Source: Polytrichum commune (Eukaryota; Streptophyta; Polytrichopsida; Polytrichales; Polytrichaceae). From it: 64,000 nt of DNA. The stretch covers positions 66,316,033-66,380,032 of the forward strand of contig OX485804.1 in assembly GCA_950295325.1 (NCBI GenBank), in the 5' to 3' direction. This document shows, piece after piece, positions 50,301 to 62,300 of the stretch. Position 1 is the stretch's first letter; each line of letters opens with the position of its first letter. A program made the translations under genes and the position numbers. The notes below the pieces were generated by a model, which saw nothing but the letters and a program-made list of their open reading frames with translations, ran no database searches and was not told the DNA's origin.

Positions 50301-53300
50301 CCAAAATATGAATATGAACATTAACGTTGTGAGGACAATGTAAGGGACATACCTCAGCACCACCAATACGAATTGCCACAAACTTCCCAGAGCGTCCTCT
50401 AACCATCTCTTTTTGGCTAACATCTAGCATGCTATGATTAACTGGTAATTTAATAGGTGCTGTGCCATTGGGTGGCAAGGGCATCACTTGGGCTCTCCCA
50501 CTTCCTTCAATGGTTCTTATCCAAAGTTGCTCTCCAACATCATTATGTGTTGTTATGAAGGAGCTTTTGTTGCTCTTACTATCTAGGGATCCTGTACTAT
50601 GTTTCGTAAGTCTTCGACTCAACGAATGTGAGCTTGCATTATTGTCCTGCATTATCACAAGTTTCCGGAGGCAAAATTATCATGTTAACACAATCAAGTA
50701 TCAAAATAGCATCATCGATTAGCAATTAATTTCGTATTTATTGCATAATTGTTATATTTCATATATTCTGCATCACATTATATTTTTCCCTAGCAAAATT
50801 TTATGTATGTATAGAACCTGCATTGTAACATAATCACAGGTATACACCACTAGGTGCACATTTACAAATGCATTCTATAATGATTTCACACAGTAATTTC
50901 AAAGCAGAAATTAGTGAAATGACACAAGCCTGCATTGACACACCAGTTGACAAACATCCGTACCTGAAATTTCCGTTTTTGATTACCCGCCTCAATTTTG
51001 CTCAAGTTTGTCCAGCTTGAGTAGGCTTCAAGTAACATGTTAGCATTTGCAACCGAAACGTTGACATTCAAGTCATCTTGTGTATCAATGTGAACTTTTG
51101 ATACTGTCGGACGCACCTTATCTTTGGGGTCACTGCTATATTCATATCTGAGGCAATAATAAGCACACACAAAACACATGAATCTTTGTTGTCAACGACT
51201 CAACAAGTCATAATCCTCAATTCCATTATTCTATAACATGATATCTGTTTAACAACCAATACGCACTTGGACTTGTTAACACGTTTTCTTTGCATGTACA
51301 CGATGTTATTGTAGACATCACACTTCTAGAGTGGAGTTTCGATCATATTGCTCCTAAAAGTATGCATAATTAGACCTTCCATCATATACTTTATTTTCCT
51401 TCCCCCAAATACTTTGTTTGCAATATAAATGCATTGACAGCGCAAATGATACTTTTTGGATAAATCCTTTATCCAAATTTGCATATATCTTAGTTAATAT
51501 TCAATAGTCCCAACCTGATTAACGCAGTGCATGGTTCAACTAGAGGCTCCCACACATCAAACTTGCTGTTGTATGTGGTGGCTGTCAAAGAGCAATTAAC
51601 AGTTGCACTTAGTGCTTCCAGTCGTCCATGTAAACTTGCTTGGATACCTGTAATGCTAAAGTCGAGAAGTGGTGCCATCTGTCATTGTGAAACAAGCATT
51701 TATTTACTGTCTCTTCTTGAAGCCAAGCTCATATATTGCTTGTCATAATTTGAAATTAGTAAAAAGCATATAATAAACCCAAATGTCTAAGATGCTTATG
51801 CAGAGTAAATTATAGCTTGAATCTTCCAAATTCCTGTACTGCATAGCATAGCTTGAGAGAACTTCCATGGACAGAAATGTTCTGATCTGATTGGGCAGGT
51901 CTCTGCTGAACTTTAATTTCCACAATATCCTTCAAGAAGTGTCAACCAGTGACACAATGACATGTGGGCATGATCTACGCCTAATCTGACCACATGTAGG
52001 GTAATTTGACAAAACAACTTGCACACCAAAAGCTTCAGAATAGAGTTACAAAACTTACAAAGCCACCAAAATCGTCATAGAAGGATGCTGAGGCGGATTT
52101 TAGCTCAACAGCCACAGTCAGGTTGTCGGGCTCAGCTTGGTTCCTCAAGTCTGCCAAACCAAGAGCTACATGATCCGGGGGGGGGCTCGTATAGCTTCCA
52201 GGCTTCACAAAAAACGTTCTTGCCTTCACACACACCAGCAAGTATACACCATCAGATTTCTTCACTTAAGTTACGTGGGCCTTATGTCACTCTTCTTAAT
52301 TGGACACATACATTTTCTGTAGGCAACAATGAGGCGTCAACAAATGCTCGATTGCATTCATGCAAGTCCTGAAGGACCTTGATTATTGAGGATTAATACT
52401 TGAAGCTAGATTTCAGAGAAACTTCCTTACACATGCTTAAGAATGCTATGTATTAGATGCACTTATACCTCATTCTCCACAGGCCAAATACTCAATTGCT
52501 GATTTCCATGTTTCAATGACCTTGTATTCCATATGCTGGAATCTGCAAATTTGACACCCACAACAAGGTCATTTCTCACACAACGAATGCTCTCAATGGC
52601 ATCTTTGTCAGGTTGTGACCCCTTCCCAGCAATGCACCCAATCGTTTTATACCCTGGTGGGGCAACTGGTTCCCAGAATGTAACACCCTCAAAATGCCTT
52701 TGTTTCGAGAGATGTCCCATATCCTGAAAATCTTCGGGCTTGGTTATCAATCCACCCTCTTCTGTGTCCCGCAGAACAAGACTTGTGCTTGGTGGTTCAT
52801 AGCTGCACACAGTTTCCAAATAAAAGATATGAAAAAAAGGAATTTCTTAACCCTATACCCAAACCCCTAAACCCTTTCAGGGTCTTGATCGTGAATTATA
52901 TTAATAGCAATAAATTGTTGAGTAAGGACCAGAATTTTACCCTTTTACAACTATGTCCCCCAGCATCGCACATCGTGCATGTACGTTTGGTCGCCATATG
53001 GACACTCCATCTTTGGATGCAGATGCACTACCTTTATCCCACCACACCAACTTAAACCTTCCAACACTCTCATAAATTCTTCCAGAAGTCACAACAGCTG
53101 TAAGTAAACCTGCAGCCTCTTCTTGGCCTTCGCCCCCTTCATCTGCAACAAATAAACATTGTAAAATGTGTAGCCTAGAAAGTAGATCAATAAAGTTTGA
53201 CTCCCTTCCCATTGTTTTTATCCTCATAAACTTGAGTAACCTCATAAACTGTGTAACCCAATATCCTACAAATTTTCAAAAACCAAATGTGTTGTACTAT

Positions 53301-56300
53301 TTAATTATGTGGGTTCACCTCCCCAATTCTTACCATGACAAGAATGGGTTAGGAAATAAATGACGATATATCTATAGGTAATTCAAAAACAAATCGTTTC
53401 ATGTCTCCATGATCTGTGCTAATATCCCAGGGAGCTTATTATAACGGACTGGTAAATACAGAGCCTGCACACCCAGAAAAGAGATCTAACAGTTTCTCAA
53501 ATGTCTCAAAATAGGAGGCTAATTGTACAGGAGGTTGTGTCATGAAATTTGTCAAAAAACAGCTAAAGATCTGGACTAACCTATACAGGAAAGTTGATGT
53601 GTAGACTTTTTGGTCTTAGTTTCATCCCCTGATGGGACTGTCTCTTTGACAGTAAATGCTCCATAGCTTGAGATTGCGAGACGAAGGTCATATGCCTGCT
53701 GTTGATTCGGTTCACTTCCCGTGAAGAAGGTGCCAATTGAATTATCAACTCGCCAAAATGCCCAATGTGCTGGATCTGAGCTACTCATTCTGCAACCCAG
53801 CCCCAGGGTTGTGAAATTCTTGCTCAAAATGTTTCAGGAAACATCATGCCAAGGATGCAATGGTAGTAGTCTGACTTTCTGGTTGCTCATGTAGATCATA
53901 CCATTGCTGATGTTTGCAATGAGACAAACGCAGCTTACTATTCAAACAAACTCGGACATTAGCATATTGAATCTGTTTAACATATTGACCATGAATGCCA
54001 CTTTATGAATTACTATATTAGATAAGAGTGGGATTAAAAAGCTTTCTTAAGCAACCGAATGCAACTAGGTGACTTGGCCACTTTCTGAAGCTAACCTGCT
54101 TTCAGGGTTTTCATGATAACAAGTTCTAAATATCTGTTGACATTTTACCAGGGCCCCAGGTTCTTGGCAAAGAGCCAACAATGTTTTAAGGAAATTAAAA
54201 CATTACCCATGATAGAGTTATTAGTGAAGTCTCTGTCTCAAAACTCTGGGTGAGTTAGGTGAAAGGAGGAGAGTTTGAGAGGTTATCCGTAAGATAACCC
54301 AAGTCTCTTAAGAAAACCGGCTTTCTAGCTTGTCATACTAGTAGGATGGTGGGCCAGGCTAGCCTTGGACAGGTTTAGCCAGGATTTAAGGTGGCAGGTT
54401 CCATGGGTCAAACCCTAATTTAGTTCTTTCCGAGAAAAGAAATCTCTATTTTAGTTCCTGAAGTTTTTGGATATAAGGATGAGGTCCAAGAGTTTCACCC
54501 AACTTTTAAAATTAGGCTCCAGCACAAGACGCTCTAATGAGCTCTTAATGGAAAAGCCCCTCAATGAAAGACCAAAGTCCTGATTTGGTCTCTCTTTGAG
54601 GGACTTTGTGGATATATACATATAAATCATTTTCAACATCTACAAGGGGTACGCTCCTCTGTTATTGCTCTGCCAATAAATACTGCTGCCCTAATCAAGG
54701 TATGGATACACATATCACGAACCTTTGCTGTCCTTGGATATTGATACAATCACGCATCGAACATGGCGACACGAGGGCAGCCAAAACACAGAGAGCTGCC
54801 GTTTTTGAGGGCTCCTCCTGTCCCTTGCATACCACACACCCAAGAGCCACATAACCTTCTGGGGGTATTGGTAACCAAACACAACAGCCTTCGATTTCTT
54901 CTTCATCGTCACTGTGCTGATGATCACTATCGGTTTTGTCACTGTGGCTACTTGATTCAGACGATTGTCCATTTAAACCAAAAGATTTTTTCTCTCTAGT
55001 GGTTTTACTGGGCGGCCCCAGGTCATTTGATGACCAAACACACTTGAAACCAACTGGTCTTTTCCCACGCGCTAAAGCCATATTCAATGTAAGCACCCCC
55101 TTTGCAGGCGGCTCATCCCTGAAAGGGCACATAGCATAGAAGTGTTGTCAGGAATTCTAGGTATGTAGTACTTGCAATATTAGAGTATAGATACTCCTTC
55201 AAATTCCACAATCATAACATATTTTGTGTAGAAATGAAGTTATCCTGAAACTCAACATGACATTTGATCGGGAGATGGTTGTTGTCCATATTACACCTTC
55301 CATGCTAAGTAAGTTGCGCTGCATGCCTGGAGGTTTGAGCGTAGAACATTCTATATTGGTTCATTAAAGGTCAAACTCATTTTGGCATGCCAAGAGGAAT
55401 TCAGTTCGTCCCTCAATCAGCTGAAATAGGTTGGTCTTCATTTAAACTCGTACACTACCTTTGACCAATCACCACAAGTCAAAAGAAATAATTGACATTG
55501 TATGCAAAACAACCAATAGAAAATCTTAAGAGACAAGCTCCCAACGAAATGTCCAATCGAGTACAATATTACTCTAACAATGGGGGGAATGTGGAAATAG
55601 AAAACAATACTAGAAGGTGTAGGACGTACAATGGTGTAAAACAATCGCCAAGCACTGCAAATCCAGGAGGTGGTCGAGGCCGCCAAAATGCCAAATGTGA
55701 GCCCCCGGCCTCTACCTGGGAATCTGACACCAAAAAATGACAGAAAACACTTCATTGAGAGGATGTAGTGCAAAATATCTTCATTTTTGTTATAGGAGAA
55801 TAGACAACCCAGCTAAAAAATAAAATTTACAAGAAAGATACTGGAATGCTCTATGCTTGCCTAAACAATAATTAGCATTCCAACAACCCAGATTCAGTAC
55901 TTTTCTCGGTGCTATTTTGTACTATTAAAGTGAGAACATGAAATTACCATCATCCGCCCAGATTTTTTCGAACTCGGAGCACTCCACTGTGACCTGTTCG
56001 GATGTGATGCGCATGATGGACATTACATCATCTTGCAGTCGTAAAATAAGGTGGAGAATGCTGAAGGAGAAATTGGTATAGATCTCTGTCATACCAACAT
56101 GGATGTTCTGTTTCCCTGTCACCTTTGAATACGTCACATAGGAATCAAAAGGCTCCACAACATTAACACCACTTGTCGACTCGACTGTAAAACCATTCAG
56201 ATTTGCAGTGAGCTCCATGTCATCTCCTTTCATTGAGAACCTGTAATTTGCCAGCGAAGTGTCAGGACTTCATCTTTTTTGAACCTTTTCAAGTCACACA

Positions 56301-59300
56301 GCAGAAGAATGTGCACGATAAAGTATCATGCAATATAAGAAAAGCAGGATACACAACAACAACACAAAACACATTTTAATAGACTGTCAAAGAATTGGCT
56401 ACAAATAATTTGCATAGTTGTACTTTACATTACCTTGCAAAAACATTCATTCTGGCACGAAGATGTCTCTCAGGAAGAAGCATAGCATCCGAAGGACGAT
56501 TTAGACTATCATAAAGGGTGAGCTCAGGACCAATTGCCTGCATAAATCATAGTTTAGTTACAGCCAAACCTCCGCCAGTTACATGCCTAATCTGTAATGT
56601 TCTTCAATGTAAAACAACATTGCTATCCATATGTAACTAGCATTCTAGAACAACCCCTTCACTTTCAAAATTCACCAAGAAATGGCTTCTATTTTGAAAT
56701 GCAGTTTTCTCTACACAGTCCGCTTTAATCAAAAGACTTGATTAATCACAAGCTACCTGAGTAAGTCAGTCAAGATAATCACCTGAAAGTCAAGCATGAG
56801 TTCAACTGGAGGCTTGTCCTCTTTTTTATCGTCCTTCTTCTCCTCTTGGTGTGATGAAATAGAGCTAGAGTCGTCGTCATCTTCAGATGCTCCTTCCATA
56901 AACACGCCATCATCCTTCGATGCTGAGTAGCTGCTGTTACTGCCCAAATATATTGATGAATCCAAATAGTCCCCATTCTGTGGAAAAAATAAAAAATACA
57001 TCACTCAGACATTGCAAATTAGACACAAATGTAATGAATACACCATCTCTTATATGACAACAATAGGTACATAGTCGTTGCTGCCCAAAGTTACTCGCAA
57101 ATAGTACAAGAAACTGCCTCATTAACCCTTCAAGGCCCAAGGGGCTCAATTGAAGACCTATAAACAGAACATCTAGCTTAAAATGGAAGGATGTAGATAG
57201 AACACACGTTGTGTATGGAGAGGCCCAAATTGGGCCTATTTAATATTTACGGATTAACAAGCCAGTAAGTACCTGAATAACCAAGTTTCTGAAAACTAGT
57301 CTCCTTCCGTTCCCAACAAAGATGAGAGCCTCTGGAGAATATTTAGAAAGATCTTCACCATGTCGATTTAATAGCCGAAGTGTATTTCCTTGCCCATCAT
57401 AGATGTAGTCCGATATGCCCACATGATCTGCAACTAAAGGCTTCTTTGGAGAGATTTGAATTTCCTTGGCGGTCTGTTTGTATACACGTTCATTCAGAAA
57501 CATCCCATTCTTCATGTCGAGAGGGTTTTCTTCTCCCTTGTCTGCTAGCATTGCGTGCATTGAAGGAACAAAAAACTCACCAACAGCCAACAAGAAATCA
57601 AATGCCACAACCAATCGAGGGCGTTGAATTCGAAGGGTAACTTGTTGTTGAGTTGGGCCAAGCTTCGCATCGACCACAAACATTGTCAACCCCGAACTGC
57701 AAAATTCAAACCCTCATTAGAAATACAATCCACTAAAACTGACTGAGCCCAAGTACTTCATACGTCTGTACATTTGTAAGCCTAAATAACACACATTCTC
57801 ACCAGACCTGCAAAATAATTAAGAATCCAATTACATTTCAGCACAAAACTGGAGCTCATGACATCTCAAGTATTTCAGATAATATCACCTCAAATTCAAA
57901 AACGCCCTGAAACATCCTGAATAGGAAATCAAGGAGTATATATCCTGATTTAAGTATCCTGATTTAGCAGTGGATCTAGATACTAATGAATAATGGCTCA
58001 ATATTGACAAATAGCAAAGGTCCAAGGCATAAATATACAACAAAACAACTATTGACATACACCGAAATAAAACAACCTCAAAGTGGACCATAATGCAATA
58101 AATGCCAAATATTTAAAAAATTATATATATATATATATATGCTTATCTTTCTTACCCCCATCCGTTCATGTCCCTCGTGGTTCCAACCGCAGTATCGTTT
58201 TCATTCTTCTGCTTTGCATTGTTCTGGGCATGCTGAGAATCACCCTCGAGGGTGTTGCGAGACTCATCATCTGCATGACCAACCATATATCGCATTTCGG
58301 GGTCGCTTCCTTCGCGATCGTCTCTCACACTAAGTCTCTCCAAAGATGCCATTACAATTGATTCTTCAATATTATTTGCTTTGTACGACGCCCACACCCC
58401 ACTCACCTGCAAGTCACCATATGAAGTTCTTAGGACTCCTTTGCACTAGATCACAGAATAGAAGAAACGTAACCTACCTATCTTTCCAAAGATTAACCTG
58501 ATGTGGATTTAAAATGAGTGCACATATTCCTGACACTTTGGCAAGTTTGGGCACTGAAAGTGATCCAATTATATGCCATATATCTCCTTAGACTAGCCTT
58601 TCAAAGTGGATTCGGAAGCATTGCGACTCAGATCATTTAGTTTCTATCTCAATTTCGTCGGGAATTTCTATGTTGAGATTCTCCATGACCCCTTGTGGTC
58701 ATATAAAGGCAACCATTTCTGATTCCCATCTTGGTCATGCCCCACCTTTTCCACGGGATAAAGTGCTTCTTGCATAACCTATTACAACTTCATGATTGTG
58801 AGAATGTGGGACCACAAGTGTCATGCAACACCTCCTTATAGTACCTTGCATATAGGTTATTCAAGTGTAAAATTTCCAAATCCATGGCACTACCTACGTT
58901 AGACCTGATTAATGTAAGCTTTGTGTCCACTTGACACTTCAGTTACATGCCCAAAATAGGTGCATCTACCTTAGGCATGAAAAAAAAAAGCTGAATTCCT
59001 ATTGACAACAATTATAAACTGACCTGGATTGTCGCGAGAGAGGCATCTCGGGTACCACCAACAAACAACCCAAGTTCAACAAGGCTGATTCCCACCCCAA
59101 CTTTGATAGTAGTGTAAGGCTTCTCAGGTGATGACGTGCTGTCTTTGGGAATTTCTTTTTCTGATCGTGGTTGTGACTCCTGACTTACAACCTCTGCACT
59201 ATCAGAGGCTTGACCCTCGATTTTCTCAGCTTCGTCATTTGCTTTTGCTTTATCCTCCTCCGAAGGTTTGTCATCATATAACGTTGGGGGTAAGTCAGGT

Positions 59301-62300
59301 GTCTCCGACATATTTTGGGTTACACACTCTGTAATCACTTGATACTCCTTGTCAGAGAGAGCCACTCGTAATTCCTCAATCTGTCACATAATTTGACAAG
59401 CTATAAGGATCCTGGAACATGTAAGCATTTAAAGAACAATCAGGGTTAAAAGATAATTCAAGCATCCAGGTATTAATTCACCCTCTACTTGTGGGTTTCT
59501 GTTTAACCCTTGAAGGTCCCAGAGGCCCATTATGCACCTCAAGGTGTTATTCAGAGGGGTTCAAATTTACTTCTTGATAGCTTCAGCTAATAGTGTCAAA
59601 AGCGACCTATTTCAAATTAGCCCATTTATCATATGTATAATTCCAGTCGGATCATATGTAAAACTGTATGAGGGAGATTATAACTCATATAAATGACCTA
59701 GACTCAAAATACATACCACATATATCCAATCACCATGGTGACATATTGCTCGATTTTCACTCCTTTTTAATGGACCTGGGGGTATTTCTTTACAGGATAC
59801 GTGACAATTTGTACGAACCCCCAGGTCTCGTATCCACCTAACAAGTGCTTTGGGTTTCAATTTAGGAATGTGGATTGTTCTTTACAGGTTCTATGGAAAT
59901 TTATGCAGACCTTGACTGTCGCCTCAATGACTGGCACTTTATGCCAAAGGTCTCGTAGTGGCCGCCTCAGCAGGAGATTGATGCCTCTCACACGATCAAA
60001 AATTTCACTTCCAGTCTTACCTCCCACTCCAACAGTCAGACTAACATCTTCAACCTGCACACCATATTATACATTAGACACAGTACGTGCAATCTGTAAC
60101 ACGGATGCCCTTGAGCTGTTGTGATTTTATCAAATGATCACTGCTTTTGAAATCAACAAAATTTCAATTCTTATAATTTATCTTTCCAGCTTCCATTTGA
60201 GTAAACCTCGTCACCCATATAACGATCTGTACAGTTCTTGAATGTCAAAAACAATCCACATTCCTAAATTGAAACCCAAAGCACTTGTTAGGTGGATACG
60301 AGACCCTTCCAATTGAGGTTTTGACAAATGTAATTACCTGTAATAAGAAAGTTTTTTCTGCTTTAGTAGCAAGCTTGGTACCAATTGATGATGCACTAAT
60401 TTGTCACTTACCTCGAGAGTAATAGTTTCAAGACGGACTGCTCCAAGCTGCTCCTTACCACCCCCAAACCACTCCGAACTGCTACGTATATTGATGTGTA
60501 GAATATCTAGCTCCATGAAACTGTTTATGATGCAAACAATTGAAAAAGAAAATCAAATTAAGGACCGAATTTGATCTGCCTCTTCCATGTAAGAAGCTAG
60601 AAGGCTAAGGAAGCAGGCCTATTGCGGTTACTAACCTTAATCGGACACCTATATTTGAGAGATGTGTGGTTAGGTGTAGATCTAAGATCCAACACCAACA
60701 ATACGCGTTTAAAAGAGATTGGACTACGTGCTCAAAATTTGTTAAATATTCCAGATTGATAGTCCATATATTGGGGGGACCCATATGATCATTTGATATG
60801 GAAGAGAATTTTCACTTTGATAATGAATAAGACACTCATATGAATGTGGTGTTCAATTTTCCTAATATTTTTTGGAGCACACTTAAAATTGAACACCACG
60901 AAGAGGAGAGGTGCTACACTTACTCGGAGCTATGGGTGCCTCGAGGCAATATGATAATCGGTTTTGAAAGAGAAAGATCTAGCTTCAAAGATGGTTGTCC
61001 CTCAATCTCAGACTGCGAAAAGAGTTTCTCATAGTTGGAGGCGCGATCCTTCAGCTTCATTACATAGCCTGAACTTTGTGGAATGAGACCCATAAAGTAA
61101 GCGGTTATCTGCAACAATGAAACAAACCACAAGTGAGCAAGCTGTTGCCTGATCAGAGAATTTCCTAATCTTGAGTACTTCAAAGTACTTCAATAGCCAT
61201 GAGAGTCTATGTAAACTACATCATAAAAATGTAAACTTGGGAATAGAAAGGCTTGTATTCACCTCCTGGACGAAACGATTCAGGAACACGACCCGTACTT
61301 CAGAAATTTTTCCAGTGACACTATATTCATAGCCCTTGTAGTCAAGATCGTCTTCATTGAATGACACAAACTCCAACTGCACAAACACAATAATGACAGG
61401 CATTACTTAAAATTAAATAAGACCTTCACAAGAGTTTGTTACTGAAACTAATATACAACAAGAACTAGCATGAACTTTAATATTGGATTGAAAGTGCGAA
61501 CCTCGATGAATGAAGAACCTTCAGGATCTCTCATATCACAAATGTACTGATACGGGATGCCTTTACCATGGTAATCTATTACATTATCATCACTTATTTG
61601 GAGGTTCCCCAAAGTTGCTTTGACGCCCCAAGAGGCTGGGTAGATCTGGTAAGAGACAGCAATCAACTCAAATTTAACTTTGACTTCAACTTCAAGTTGA
61701 TGGTAATCGACTTCAAGAGCTGCAGGAATGATGCAACTCAAGTAATAAAGGCCCCCAAGGACGTTAAAAAGCATGATATGTAAACGATCGATAGCAGAAA
61801 TTCCAGAGACTTTATGAGTATTGCAAAAGTTGGCAAAAGAATTCAATAATGCCACAATTTTATTTAACAAGCTTGATGCCAATTCACATAACCAGCACAT
61901 GGCATCCAAAATGAACTGCAGAATTCAGAACGCATCATAAGAAATTCTAGATACTTCACTCAACAGAATTTAGACAGAATATGCAAATGATGCAACAAAC
62001 CTTGACTTCTATGTGGAAGTTGTCCTGAGAAAGTGTCGAAAGTTTTGAGCCATCCTCCTTATTGAGGACAATTTCCGCAAGCTCCATGTCAAGAACTAAC
62101 ATCAAAACCACACGGTCTTTCCCTTTACCCAACAATCCTTTGACCACGGAGTCCTTATGATTCATTGCAATCTTTGGGTTCCCATGTTCATCAATATCAC
62201 CAACCACTTGCGGATTGATGGTGGTCACAATTCCATCTGCATTTGCAGACGTAGCTTGAGAATCATCATCTGCATCATCATCCTTCTTTGTACTCTTGTC

